NCBI RefSeq assembly: GCF_000021305.1
Contig: NC_011772.1
Coordinates: forward strand, 4,688,001 to 4,752,000
Direction: 5' to 3'
DNA from: Bacillus cereus G9842
Lineage (GTDB): Bacteria; Bacillota; Bacilli; Bacillales; Bacillaceae_G
DNA length: 64,000 nt
In this document: positions 26,655 through 35,297 of the stretch, in pieces
Layout: each line of letters starts with the position of its first letter
Numbering within the stretch: position 1 is the stretch's first letter
Program-made: the position numbers and the translations under genes
Notes under the pieces: generated by a model
Databases searched by the model: none
The model's input: only the letters and a program-made list of their open reading frames with translations
What the model was told of the DNA's origin: nothing

Positions 26655-26967
26655 AACTCACTACTTTCAATCCAATAATCGTCCCCATAATCCCAACAAT
26701 ACAAATAATTCGAAAAGCGTTTTTAGGTTCTTGAAAAAATAAAATACCGACAACTGCTGCCCCGAGCGTTCCGATTCCAGTCCAAACTGCATATGCGATC
26801 GATAACTGAATTTCTTGAAGCGCCATCGTTAAAAATTGAAAACTAATAATAAAACCACCTATTAAAATAATATTATTCGTCCAACTATTATTTTTTGCTA
26901 CTTTCTTTATCCCAATTACACCGACAATTTCAAAGAGCCCAGCTATAATTAAATAGATCCATGCCAC
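26653..26967 (-). CDS. SMR-family multidrug efflux subunit
   Basis: A 104-residue small multidrug resistance protein with four membrane helices. The essential membrane Glu sits in AGLFEIVGV near residue 13, followed by the family motif AYAVWTGIGTLGAAVVG. It would exchange protons for lipophilic cations or guanidinium compounds. The gene starts two bases after the stop of a second, larger SMR gene, so the two probably form a hetero-oligomeric pump as in paired SMR systems (EbrAB, YkkCD, YvdRS). Confidence 0.9.
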   Translation of the reverse strand: MAWIYLIIAGLFEIVGVIGIKKVAKNNSWTNNIILIGGFIISFQFLTMALQEIQLSIAYAVWTGIGTLGAAVVGILFFQEPKNAFRIICIVGIMGTIIGLKVVS

Positions 26968-26968
26968 T

Positions 26969-27664
26969 TTATTTCACCTCTTCCTTATTCCCACTAAATT
27001 TCAATCCGATAATAAATAGTGCCAATAAGCAAACGAGGAAAATTTTGATGAGCGAAAATGGTTCTTTGAAATATAAAATATCTACCAATATCGTTCCAAC
27101 TGTACCAATTCCAGTAAATACTGCATATGCCGTACCAATTGGAATTTTTTTAGTTGCTTCAATTAGTAGTTGAAAGCTCACTAAAATTGCAATGAGTGTC
27201 AAAATACTCATTGAATTTGTTTTTAACCCTGTCGCCCAATATATTTCAATTAAGCCCCCAAATACTAAATACATCCACGCCCTATTTATGCTAATCTCCT
27301 TTTTCTTTTTCACTTCTTCTTTTATCTCTTCTCTTGTTTCTTGTTTCGAAGAATTACGCTTCTTTTTCGGAAAAAGAATGTAAGACATCGCCCATATAAA
27401 ATGAATAATAAGCACTGATGTCCAGACACTTGTAATCGTATTAATCGTTTCATTTTTATAAAATCCAATTTGTTTATTTAAAATCCACTCTTTCATATGA
27501 AGGAAATAGGAACCGCTTGGCAACTCTTGAGCTGGTACAAGCCCTACTATAAAAATAAATAGAATCTGTGCAAAAATGAAAATCCCCAGATGCTTATAAA
27601 AATATTGCCTCTCCATCCGCGCATGCTTAATTCCATATAGCTTCTCTTTTCCCGCGCCAGTCAT
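26969..27664 (-). CDS. SMR-family efflux subunit with extra N-terminal membrane domain
   Basis: A 231-residue protein. The C-terminal ~105 residues form an SMR unit (Glu in GGLIEIYWATGLK, then AYAVFTGIGTVGTILV). The N-terminal ~125 residues add two or more membrane helices (about 26-46 and 80-100) and a Lys/Glu-rich linker. Ordinary SMR proteins have 105-120 residues, so this is a domain addition. Its start overlaps the MerR gene stop by four bases. The extension may be a sensing or assembly module; I do not recognise it. Confidence 0.85.
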   Translation of the reverse strand: MTGAGKEKLYGIKHARMERQYFYKHLGIFIFAQILFIFIVGLVPAQELPSGSYFLHMKEWILNKQIGFYKNETINTITSVWTSVLIIHFIWAMSYILFPKKKRNSSKQETREEIKEEVKKKKEISINRAWMYLVFGGLIEIYWATGLKTNSMSILTLIAILVSFQLLIEATKKIPIGTAYAVFTGIGTVGTILVDILYFKEPFSLIKIFLVCLLALFIIGLKFSGNKEEVK

Positions 27665-28422
27665 TTACCCTCCTCCTTTTTTAAATAACAATCTATCATC
27701 TTTTCTATATAATTCATCGTTTCTAAATCAAGTCCGTATACTCTTGCAATCTCTCCCTCTTCAGGTTTAATTAAATCCCAATACTTATTTATTAATTGTT
27801 CATCTTCATGAAATACGTGCATTGAAAAAGCCACTACCCTTTCCGCTAACATTTGAATTTCCGGTGAATCTACTGGTTCATTTATACGCTGACGAATTTC
27901 TCTTAATACTTGTAACCATTCTTTTGTTCTTTCATCGTTTTCTTCAAGTGTTGGTAAATCCTCTATAACCTTCTGTTCTTCCTCCGTAAAATATTTTTGT
28001 CGGAAATTTTCTCTCTGCTCAATTCCCTGTACTGATTTTATGAATAACATTAAATCTTCTGTTTTAAGCTCTCCTGTTAATTCAATGGAATGAAATGCTG
28101 TATATAATAGTTTTTCTAAGTCCTTTAATCTTTTTACTTCCGCTTGTATTGTTTGAATTTCATTTTGAATTGCACTTTTCCATCTTTCTTCTGAATTCCC
28201 CTTTTCCTCTTTTAACACTTTTTTTATTTCCGAAAGCTTAAAACCAAGCTTTTTAAACGTTGTTATTTGTTGCAATGTAATTACATCATCTTTTGAATAG
28301 TAACGATATCCTGACTCAGCAACGTACGACGGTTTTAATAATCCAATTTCCTCATAATATCTAAGTGTTCTCGTCGTTACATTCGTTTCTTTTGAAATTT
28401 CACCAATGCTATACTTATCCAT
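27661..28422 (-). CDS. MerR-family transcriptional regulator with C-terminal effector domain
   Basis: A 253-residue MerR regulator. The winged helix is at 4-75 (YSIGEISKETNVTTRTLRYY, GYRYYSKDDV), followed by a dimerisation coiled coil (about 78-125) and a ~110-residue helical C-terminus resembling TipAS drug-binding domains. It heads an operon with two SMR pumps and probably activates it on binding a toxic ligand. The promoter upstream has the long spacer and central palindrome typical of MerR targets. GGAGGAAACG precedes ATG. Confidence 0.88.
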   Translation of the reverse strand: MDKYSIGEISKETNVTTRTLRYYEEIGLLKPSYVAESGYRYYSKDDVITLQQITTFKKLGFKLSEIKKVLKEEKGNSEERWKSAIQNEIQTIQAEVKRLKDLEKLLYTAFHSIELTGELKTEDLMLFIKSVQGIEQRENFRQKYFTEEEQKVIEDLPTLEENDERTKEWLQVLREIRQRINEPVDSPEIQMLAERVVAFSMHVFHEDEQLINKYWDLIKPEEGEIARVYGLDLETMNYIEKMIDCYLKKEEGK

Positions 28423-28451
28423 CGTTTCCTCCTCACGCCTTATTTATCTTC

Positions 28452-28483
28452 ACTATAAACTTTGACGTATACGTTAAAGTCAA
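28452..28483 (-). promoter_or_regulatory. MerR-type promoter with palindromic operator
   Basis: On the minus strand TTGACT (28483-28478) and TATAGT (28457-28452) are separated by 20 bp. A nearly perfect 22-bp palindrome fills the spacer at 28459-28480: half-site ACTTTAACGTA and its complement with one mismatched pair. An over-long spacer with a central dyad is the hallmark of MerR-activated promoters. It is 30 bases upstream of the merR start, implying autoregulation. Confidence 0.8.
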
Positions 28484-28520
28484 TACTCCATTCACACAAA
28501 AAACTCCTGTTTTACAAATA

Positions 28521-28547
28521 AAAAACTGCCCTTTAACAGGCAGTTTT
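28521..28547 (-). terminator. Terminator of luxS
   Basis: AAAACTGCC pairs with GGCAGTTTT (9 bp, 8-base loop) with U tracts. It lies four bases past the luxS stop and insulates it from the MerR promoter region. Confidence 0.85.
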
Positions 28548-28550
28548 TCT

Positions 28551-29024
28551 TTATCCAAACACTTTCTCAAGTTCATCTTTATCTTGGCTTAGCCAGAAGT
28601 TCATTAAGCGTTGTGCTCCTTCTAAGTCATGAAGCTTCGCTTGACCACATTGCGTTTCATTTGCAGCCGGAATTTCTGTAATTTGAACCGCATCTTTTAA
28701 TGTTAGTTCTAATAAATCAATGATTTCTCGAACTGTCGGTGTTCCGCTCACTACAAGATAATATCCTGTTTGGCAGCCCATCGGTGAAATATCGATAATA
28801 TCAAAATGCGGATAACGATCAATATATTTACGTAAATTAAATGCTAATAAATGCTCTAACGTATGAATAACATCTGGTTTCATTGCTTGTTTATTCGGTT
28901 GGCAGAAACGAATATCAAATTTATTTACAATACCGTCACTACCTACATTGTGAACTCCGCAATGTCTTACATAAGGTGCCTTTACAATCGTATGATCTAA
29001 TTCAAAGCTTTCTACTGATGGCAT
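28551..29024 (-). CDS. luxS: S-ribosylhomocysteine lyase LuxS
   Basis: A 157-residue metalloenzyme that cleaves S-ribosylhomocysteine to homocysteine and DPD, the precursor of autoinducer-2, in the activated methyl cycle. Metal ligands are His54 and His58 in HTLEHLL and Cys126 in ETQCGQ; catalytic Glu57 and Cys84 (PMGCQTGYY) are present. Full length for the family. GGGAGAG precedes ATG. Monocistronic with its own terminator. Confidence 0.97.
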   Translation of the reverse strand: MPSVESFELDHTIVKAPYVRHCGVHNVGSDGIVNKFDIRFCQPNKQAMKPDVIHTLEHLLAFNLRKYIDRYPHFDIIDISPMGCQTGYYLVVSGTPTVREIIDLLELTLKDAVQITEIPAANETQCGQAKLHDLEGAQRLMNFWLSQDKDELEKVFG

Positions 29025-29152
29025 ACAACATCTCTCCCGCTTTTAATTTAATTCCGTTATATCCAATATGATATAACGGAAATTCACATTAGTAAAGTAT
29101 TATGTACAGTCGTGCTATAATACTTTAAGAGTATGCTGAAAAGGAGACCATT

Positions 29153-29389
29153 ATGAAACAGATTTTTATTGGGATTATACGCTTTTATCAAAAGTTCATT
29201 TCTCCGATGACACCACCAACATGCCGCTTTTATCCAACTTGTTCTCATTACGGATTAGAGGCGTTTCAAAAACATGGTGCACTCAAAGGTTTTTGGCTTA
29301 CTTGTAAGCGTATATTAAAATGTCACCCTTTCCACCCGGGAGGATTTGATCCTGTCCCAGATAAAAAGGATGACAAAGTAAATTCTTAA
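29153..29389 (+). CDS. yidD: Membrane protein insertion efficiency factor YidD
   Basis: A 78-residue YidD/UPF0161 protein with an amphipathic N-terminus ([12 protein letters not shown]), then the invariant [19 protein letters not shown] and [12 protein letters not shown]. It assists YidC-dependent membrane insertion. AAGGAG precedes ATG. Its stop overlaps the stop of the convergent carbonic anhydrase gene. Confidence 0.95.
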   Translation: MKQIFIGIIRFYQKFISPMTPPTCRFYPTCSHYGLEAFQKHGALKGFWLTCKRILKCHPFHPGGFDPVPDKKDDKVNS

Positions 29390-29949
29390 TTGTCGTAACC
29401 ATTCACAACTAAATCTAATTTTCCTGTATCAGGATCTATAACAAGACCGTGAACAGGTACTTCTTCTGGAAGTAATGGATGGTTGCGAAGTATTGATACA
29501 CTATGTTCTACACTTTCTTCTACACTAGAGAACCCTTGTAAGAATCTTTCTAAATCGATTCCAGAATAACGGAGTGTATCTAATTTCTCATTTGTTATAC
29601 CGCGCTCTTTCATCTTCTCAATTGTACTGCTTGCCTGAATTTTTGCCATACCGCAATCGTGGTGACCAACTACACAAACTTCATCAGCACCAAGTTCATA
29701 TACAGCAACTAAAATACTACGCATAATACTTCCGAATGGATGTGAGATAACAGCTCCTGCTACTTTAATAATTTTCACATCACCGTTACGCATATTCATT
29801 GCTTTTGGTAATAATTCAACAAGACGAGTATCCATACAAGAGATAATTACCATTTTTTTATTCGGGAATTTTCCCGTTTCATACTCTTCGTATCTTTTCT
29901 CTTCAACAAATTTTTCATTGTATTGTAAAATCTCTTCTAATGACTTCAT
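29386..29949 (-). CDS. Beta-class carbonic anhydrase (YtiB-like)
   Basis: A 187-residue zinc enzyme interconverting CO2 and bicarbonate. Zinc ligands Cys38, His96 and Cys99 are seen in ISCMDTR and VVGHHDCG, with the Asp40-Arg42 dyad. Size and motifs fit the short clade that includes B. subtilis YtiB. AGAGGG precedes ATG. It overlaps yidD by a few bases tail to tail. Confidence 0.92.
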   Translation of the reverse strand: MKSLEEILQYNEKFVEEKRYEEYETGKFPNKKMVIISCMDTRLVELLPKAMNMRNGDVKIIKVAGAVISHPFGSIMRSILVAVYELGADEVCVVGHHDCGMAKIQASSTIEKMKERGITNEKLDTLRYSGIDLERFLQGFSSVEESVEHSVSILRNHPLLPEEVPVHGLVIDPDTGKLDLVVNGYDN

Positions 29950-30173
29950 AGTAAAAAACCCTCTTTTCTCTCATTTACATTACTTATATAGTGTACCAAA
30001 ATATGAAAAACTCAAAAAGGATATCGCTTTATAGTAAAAATAGGATATTTTCAGATAATCGACATAATTCTTTCAAAATATACACACACCTTTGTAACAA
30101 GTCCCCTCTATTTCAAACGTATTTTCACTATAAACTGATTGTAGATAATGTAAAAAAGGAGTGAATATTCATT

Positions 30174-31523
30174 ATGTCCGACGTTCTGTTACTGAGTCGT
30201 TTTCAATTTGCAATTACTATTTTTTATCACTTTTTATTTGTACCTTTGACAATCGGACTTGTCATTTTAGTAGCATGTATGGAAACTCAATACGCCCGCA
30301 CATTGAATCCAACATACCGTAAAATGGCAAATTTCTGGGGTAAATTATTTACAATTAACTTCGTAATGGGGATTATAACCGGGATTACGATGGAATTCCA
30401 ATTTGGAACAAACTGGTCTGAGTACTCCAAATATATGGGAGATATTTTCGGATCACCTCTCGCAATTGAAGCACTTGTTGCCTTCTTCTTAGAATCTACT
30501 TTCATGGGAATATGGTTATTCGGTAAAGACAAAATTTCACCAAAGTTCCGTGCCTTCTGTATGTGGATGGTTGCACTTGGAACAAATATTTCCGCACTTT
30601 GGATTATTACAGCAAACGGCTTTATGCAAAACCCTGTTGGCTACGTAGTACGTAACGGCCGCGCTGAATTAAATGACTTCTGGGCACTCGTTACAAATCC
30701 ATATGCTTGGAATATGTTCTTCCATACTGTCATTGGTTGTTATATCGTAGGTGCTTTCTTCGTTATGGCAATTAGTGCCTATCACTTATTACGTAAAAAC
30801 GAAGTGGAATTCTTCAAAAAATCATTTAAGTTTGGTTTAATGCTAGGTTTATTCGCCGCAACAATTACACCGTTTATGGGACATCAATCTGGTGTATCAG
30901 CAGCTAAATATCAACCAGCAAAAGGAGCTGCGATGGAAGCAGTTTGGGAAACTGGAAAAGGACAAGGCTTCTCAATTGTTCAAATTCCTGATGTAAAAAA
31001 TGAGAAGAACTTTGAATTCCTTACGATTCCAAAACTCGGAAGCTTCTTCTATACAAACTCATTTGATGGCGAAATTGTTGGTTTAAAAGATATTCCGAAA
31101 GATGAACGTCCAAATGTTAACCTCGTGTATTATAGCTTCCGCTTAATGGTTGCACTTGGTATGTTCTTTATGGCATTAACTTGGTACGGCTTCTATTTAA
31201 ACCGAAAAGGAAAACTAGAAAACTCAAAACGTTATTTAAAAATTACAATATGGTCTGTCTTACTTCCTTATATCGCGATTAACGCAGGATGGATTGTCGC
31301 TGAAGTAGGTCGTCAACCATGGACAGTATATAAACTAATGCGTACAGCAGAATCTGTATCGCCTATATCAGTTCCACAAATTTGGTTCTCATTAATTAGT
31401 TTAATTTTGTTCTACACTTTACTTTTAATTGCAGACGTATACTTAATGCTGAAGTTCGCGAAAAAAGGACCTGCAGCATTAGAAGAACCTGCTACTGAGG
31501 GAGGTGTGGCTCATGTCTCATGA
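30174..31523 (+). CDS. cydA: Cytochrome bd quinol oxidase subunit I
   Basis: A 449-residue polytopic membrane protein. Heme b595/d ligand His is in SRFQFAITIFYHFLF near residue 19, a Glu in FFLESTFMGIW near 100, heme b558 His in MFFHTVIG near 185, and the GRQPW signature near 385. The Q loop is of the short type, as in bacilli. It oxidises menaquinol and reduces O2 to water with high affinity. AAGGAG lies eleven bases before ATG. cydB overlaps its 3' end. Confidence 0.95.
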   Translation: MSDVLLLSRFQFAITIFYHFLFVPLTIGLVILVACMETQYARTLNPTYRKMANFWGKLFTINFVMGIITGITMEFQFGTNWSEYSKYMGDIFGSPLAIEALVAFFLESTFMGIWLFGKDKISPKFRAFCMWMVALGTNISALWIITANGFMQNPVGYVVRNGRAELNDFWALVTNPYAWNMFFHTVIGCYIVGAFFVMAISAYHLLRKNEVEFFKKSFKFGLMLGLFAATITPFMGHQSGVSAAKYQPAKGAAMEAVWETGKGQGFSIVQIPDVKNEKNFEFLTIPKLGSFFYTNSFDGEIVGLKDIPKDERPNVNLVYYSFRLMVALGMFFMALTWYGFYLNRKGKLENSKRYLKITIWSVLLPYIAINAGWIVAEVGRQPWTVYKLMRTAESVSPISVPQIWFSLISLILFYTLLLIADVYLMLKFAKKGPAALEEPATEGGVAHVS

Positions 31524-32541
31524 TATGCTTGCAATCATCTGGTTTGGTTTATGGGGCGTGATTTGGACAGTTTACTTCATTCTTGATGGGTATGCACTTG
31601 GTAACGGAATGATTTTCCCTTTCGTTACGAAAGATCGACAAGAACGAAATCAATTACAAGAAGCAATTGGTCCATTCTGGGGCGGTAATGAAGTATGGTT
31701 AATTACAGCTGGTGGCGCAACATTTGCTGCCTTCCCAGTCACATATGCAAATATGTTTAGTTATCTCTATACACCGTTATTCTTAGTATTACTTGCACTA
31801 TTTGCTCGTGCCGCTGGGCTGGAATTCATGCATAAAGATGATTCACCGATTTGGCAAAAAACTTGTAAATGGGCATTTGCAATTGGGAGTTTTTTAATTG
31901 CTTTCCTATTCGGTGTTACGTTCGCTAATCTTTATTACGGACTACAAATCGGAAAAAATGGTTATGAAGGAAATTTACTTAGCTTATTAAACCATTACGG
32001 TATTTTAGGAGGATTGTTCTTCACTGCTATATTTGTCGTATCCGGTGCCCTTTGGGTCATGATTAAAACGACTGGTGAAGTATCCGACCGTGCTTATAAA
32101 ATCGCGAGACCGTTTTCAATGGCAGCAGCTATTATTTTAGCTATCTTCTATGTAGCAACTGCTAATCGGACAAACTTGTTCCAAAACTTTACGGAATATC
32201 CGGTACTATTCATTCTTCCAGTACTTGCAATGTTAATGAGTGTACTCGCACTTATTATGGTGTACAAACATAAAATTGGCCTTGCATTCACATTCGTTTG
32301 CCTAACAATCGCAATGTTTATGACAACTGGCTTTGCAGGTATGTTCCCAAGAATGTTACCATCTCGTATTAACGATGCATACAGTACAACGTTATACAAC
32401 GCAGCTGGTAGTCAATTAAACTTAAAGATTATGTTCTTCGTTGCAATGGTCATGGTACCAATCGTTATTGGATATCAGCTTTGGAGCTACAGTATCTTTA
32501 AAAATAAAATTCATAAAGACTCTGCTAAAGGGTATCACTAA
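31513..32541 (+). CDS. cydB: Cytochrome bd quinol oxidase subunit II
   Basis: The ATG at 31513 is preferred because GAGGGAGGTG lies six bases upstream; an in-frame GUG at 31504 falls inside that site. The 342-residue protein has about eight to nine membrane helices and CydB blocks such as FILDGYALGNGMIFPF near the start and GPFWGGNEVWLITAGGATFAAFP. It overlaps cydA by 11 bases. The cydCD assembly genes are not in this stretch; the next feature is a terminator. Confidence 0.95.
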   Translation: MSHDMLAIIWFGLWGVIWTVYFILDGYALGNGMIFPFVTKDRQERNQLQEAIGPFWGGNEVWLITAGGATFAAFPVTYANMFSYLYTPLFLVLLALFARAAGLEFMHKDDSPIWQKTCKWAFAIGSFLIAFLFGVTFANLYYGLQIGKNGYEGNLLSLLNHYGILGGLFFTAIFVVSGALWVMIKTTGEVSDRAYKIARPFSMAAAIILAIFYVATANRTNLFQNFTEYPVLFILPVLAMLMSVLALIMVYKHKIGLAFTFVCLTIAMFMTTGFAGMFPRMLPSRINDAYSTTLYNAAGSQLNLKIMFFVAMVMVPIVIGYQLWSYSIFKNKIHKDSAKGYH

Positions 32542-32544
32542 AAT

Positions 32545-32577
32545 AAAAAAAGACACTTCGGTTGAAGTGTCTTTTTT
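32545..32577 (+). terminator. Terminator of cydAB
   Basis: AAAGACACTTC and GAAGTGTCTTT form an 11-bp stem with a 4-base loop followed by T7. Confidence 0.9.
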
Positions 32578-32707
32578 ATACGTATGATTTTTAATAAGAT
32601 GTTATATTTCTAATCTAACAACTATAATACAGAAGAATCATTAACAGCTCACAGCTAGATTGTATCATAGGGCAACTTCATCATTTTATGCAATTTTACA
32701 TATTGTG

Positions 32708-32941
32708 CTATAAAGTAAACTGTATCCCCTGATCATTCACATCATTATCCCATACATCAGCTGTACTAATTCCGCTAAACGTTTGTACTTTCATTCCTGT
32801 ATTTGATGATCCCGATCCATTGTAAGCTTTCGTCTTTTCAATCGGCTGTACGTTATATTTATCACCTACATTAATTGTTCCATTGCAGTTTTCAATAATA
32901 ACACCTTCCACAACTGCTGGCATTTTGTCACCCACTTTCAT
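32708..32941 (-). CDS. GerPA/GerPF-family spore germination protein
   Basis: A 77-residue protein (or 71 from the internal ATG of MPAVVEG, which has GTGGGTGA close upstream). It shows the family layout: MPAVVEGVIIENCNGTINVG near the start, then a PIEKTKAYNGSGSSNTG block. GerP proteins are small hydrophobic proteins made in the mother cell that affect coat permeability to germinants. The operon copies usually lie together; this is a solitary extra copy. Confidence 0.8.
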   Translation of the reverse strand: MKVGDKMPAVVEGVIIENCNGTINVGDKYNVQPIEKTKAYNGSGSSNTGMKVQTFSGISTADVWDNDVNDQGIQFTL

Positions 32942-32995
32942 TTCTTTACTTTTATTTTATGAAAATCGCCTAGAAAAATAGCATGTTTTAATAAG

Positions 32996-33023
32996 AAAAA
33001 GCACTCAAATTGAGTGCTTTTTC
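32996..33023. terminator. Terminator-like hairpin upstream of the GerPF-like gene
   Basis: AAAAAGCACTCA and TGAGTGCTTTTT form a 12-bp stem with a 3-base loop. No gene ends next to it on either strand. Confidence 0.7.
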
Positions 33024-33172
33024 CTTAAGCATAAAGACAAGTTTGGAGACAGTTGACTTCTTCAAAATTTTATTAGGGGTAATATTTTGAAAAAGAAAGC
33101 CTTTCATATGTAGGTTAACACCACTGGAATATATAGTAAATTGATAATATTTATACGGAAGATTGCTAATGT

Positions 33173-33222
33173 TTAGTATAGATAGTTTACACTATGCTAA
33201 CAGTGAAAACTATCTATACTAA
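33173..33222. repeat. Long perfect inverted repeat (hairpin)
   Basis: Two 16-base arms (TTAGTATAGATAGTTT and its complement) enclose an 18-base loop that can extend pairing by CACT/AGTG. An A9 tract follows on the plus strand. Confidence 0.8.
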
Positions 33223-33251
33223 TAAAAAAAAAGTGCCTTCAAAGAAGCCAC
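33223..33251 (-). terminator. Minus-strand terminator without an associated gene
   Basis: On the minus strand GTGGCTTC TTT GAAGGCAC (one mismatch) is followed by nine U residues. No ORF lies upstream of it on that strand. Confidence 0.65.
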
Positions 33252-33423
33252 CTTTCAAAAACAGACACTATAAAACAGAATTATTTATTGTTATACGATT
33301 GTTAGATACAAAAAGTAGAGGGAAATGTTTGTATTAAATTCTGCTTTATAAAGTCTGTCTACAACTTATATTGTAATCCTCTTCATTTGAAAAAAAATAT
33401 AATATGCACAATTACATACAAAA

Positions 33424-33449
33424 AGAAAAAGCACTCTACTGAGTGCCTC
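33424..33449 (-). terminator. Minus-strand terminator-like hairpin without an associated gene
   Basis: GCACTC AGTA GAGTGC followed by UUUUUCUUUUU on the minus strand. Confidence 0.6.
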
Positions 33450-33615
33450 TTCAACCATTTTACTTTTAATATATCGCTTTGAATATATTGTAACATATGT
33501 ATCCATATATTTTATTAAGAAAATTCAAAATCCTTTTTCTTTCATTTTTACTTATATAATCATGTAATATAAAAGGTATGTCAAATTCTTATACAAGTTG
33601 AGGTGTACTATATTT

Positions 33616-34653
33616 ATGCTGTATTTTGGAATTATTCCTCTTATATTGTTTATTATTTTTCTTATCTCGTATTTAAAAGATCCGCGGAAAATAATAAACG
33701 GCTTTTTATTTAATGCCTTTATCTGTTCATTTCTATTATTTTGCGCTATAGCCTCATTTGAGTCTGGTAATAACGATTTACATTTTATCGTTATCATCCC
33801 CATGTTAGCACTACTTGTAATGATTCCTTTTGCTATAGTCGCTTTAATGTTCGGACTCTTTCTTAATGCAAAAATTTTAATGCAACGTGAAGGAAGACGC
33901 TTCACAAACTCTTTAACTTTAATTGCTGCTTTAGGGATTTTATTCTTTATAATGCTCCCTATCATAAATCCAGCAAATTTATTCTCAGAGCATTTTCAAT
34001 TTATCTTTGCTGCTATCTCTCTTATAACTATGTATTTCTTTGTGCATTTATCTAACTTCTTAAGCGCATATTTTTTATATCAATTCAACAGACCAAGACG
34101 TAATCAAGATTTCATCATCGTTCTCGGTAGCGGCTTAATTAATGATAAAGTACCACCTTTACTTGCAAGTCGTATTAATAAAGCTATCGACTTTTATTGG
34201 AAACAAGCAGCTGTGAATACACCACCAACAATTATTTTCTCTGGTGGTCAAGGTCCAGATGAAGGCCTTCCAGAAGCGGAAGCGATGCAAAATTATGCTG
34301 TTGAAAAAGGAATTCCTCTTGAACATACAGTGCAAGAAAATCGCTCTGTAAACACATATCAAAATATGTTGTTCTCTAAAGAAATTATGGATTCTTTAAA
34401 AACAGAAGGTAAGTATAGAAGTATTTTTACAACGAATAATTTCCATCTTTTCCGCGCTGGTATATATGCAAGACAAGCTGGCCTTAATAGCCAAGGAATC
34501 GGATCAAAAACTGCATTTTATTACTGGCCTAACGCAATGATTCGTGAATATGTCGCAATTGTTGTTATGGGACGTAAGCGCCATATGAAAATATGTGGAA
34601 CTATTTTAGGCTTCGCTTTATTCCTAACAGTAATTAGTTTTATTGTTTCTTAA
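33616..34653 (+). CDS. YdcF/SanA-family (DUF218) membrane protein
   Basis: The ATG at 33616 is chosen over the upstream UUG at 33598, because GAGGTG overlaps that UUG and sits ten bases before the ATG. The 345-residue protein has about five membrane helices (to ~165), then a DUF218 domain: IIVLGSGLINDKVPPLLASR, IIFSGGQGPDE, LPEAEAMQNYA, ENRSVNTYQNM. These match the YdcF/ElyC fold implicated in envelope or peptidoglycan processes. Substrate unknown. Confidence 0.85.
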   Translation: MLYFGIIPLILFIIFLISYLKDPRKIINGFLFNAFICSFLLFCAIASFESGNNDLHFIVIIPMLALLVMIPFAIVALMFGLFLNAKILMQREGRRFTNSLTLIAALGILFFIMLPIINPANLFSEHFQFIFAAISLITMYFFVHLSNFLSAYFLYQFNRPRRNQDFIIVLGSGLINDKVPPLLASRINKAIDFYWKQAAVNTPPTIIFSGGQGPDEGLPEAEAMQNYAVEKGIPLEHTVQENRSVNTYQNMLFSKEIMDSLKTEGKYRSIFTTNNFHLFRAGIYARQAGLNSQGIGSKTAFYYWPNAMIREYVAIVVMGRKRHMKICGTILGFALFLTVISFIVS

Positions 34654-34670
34654 TAGCTATCAAATAAAAA

Positions 34671-34706
34671 TTCCTCTGAATGCTTTATGCACAGGGGACT
34701 TTTTTA
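34671..34706 (+). terminator. Weak terminator after the YdcF-like gene
   Basis: CCTCTG and CAGGGG pair (6 bp with one G-U) around a 13-base loop, followed by a T6 tract. Confidence 0.55.
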
Positions 34707-34726
34707 TACCTTTTTGTTCATCAAAT

Positions 34727-35056
34727 TTAAATAAATAACGTAACAGCATACAACACATTAATTATTCCAGAAATCACTCCAACAATAGCAAATGTTTTAC
34801 TCGTACCCGTCACTTTTTTGTTTAAACCCAATATAGAAAATACGATAGCTACACTACCAATAAGCCCCCATAAGTTTATAAACCAAGATATTAATCCAGT
34901 GATGAAACCGACTAAAGAAAAAATTTCTATACTACTATTAGAACTGCTATTCGGAAAACTTCCCCCTACCGTTTTATAGCTAAGACTCTCCCCGCACTGC
35001 CCGCAAAACTTGTTGCCCTCGTTCGTTTCATTTCCACATTTCGTACAGTATCCCAC
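34727..35056 (-). CDS. Zinc-ribbon membrane protein (DUF4190-like)
   Basis: A 109-residue protein starting at GUG after GGAGGGGG. The N-terminus is a double-CxxC zinc ribbon (YCTKCGNETNEGNKFCGQCG, residues 3-22). After a Ser/Asn linker there are two membrane helices (about 45-78 and 86-108) in a DUF4190-like arrangement. The function of such zinc-ribbon membrane proteins is not established. Single gene. Confidence 0.8.
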   Translation of the reverse strand: MGYCTKCGNETNEGNKFCGQCGESLSYKTVGGSFPNSSSNSSIEIFSLVGFITGLISWFINLWGLIGSVAIVFSILGLNKKVTGTSKTFAIVGVISGIINVLYAVTLFI

Positions 35057-35297
35057 ATAACCCCCTCCCTAAGGTTAGTGCCCCAAATATATATATCCAT
35101 ACTATTCATTCTACTTTTTCATATTAAAATTATGACCACTCTCTAATCTTCTACAGTTGTATTTAAAATAATAATATGGTCATAATATTCCCTGCATACA
35201 TCCATTAAAGGAGAATTTTTTCAAATTAAATGTTAAAATAAAATTTAGGTGTGAATTATGTAACAAACAAGAAACTAGTTTGAAACGAGGAAATTAT

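Larger units (their letters stand above)
32942..33615. other. Hairpin-rich region without protein genes
   Basis: About 670 bases with no supported ORF but five stem-loops: a terminator-like hairpin at 32996-33023; a 16-bp perfect inverted repeat with 18-base loop at 33173-33222; a minus-strand terminator at 33223-33251; long imperfect arms at 33262-33282 and 33337-33357 (about 18 of 21 paired); and a minus-strand terminator at 33424-33449. The density suggests small RNAs or remnants of lost genes. Confidence 0.55.

Noticed and set aside
29950..30173. Possible Rex operator upstream of cydAB
   Set aside because: I looked for a TTGTGAA...TTCACAA dyad and found only scattered halves, so no site is annotated.
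33552..33965. 137-codon minus-strand frame opposite the YdcF-like gene
   Set aside because: Lys/Ile-rich shadow without a start site; the plus strand encodes clear DUF218 motifs further on in one continuous frame.
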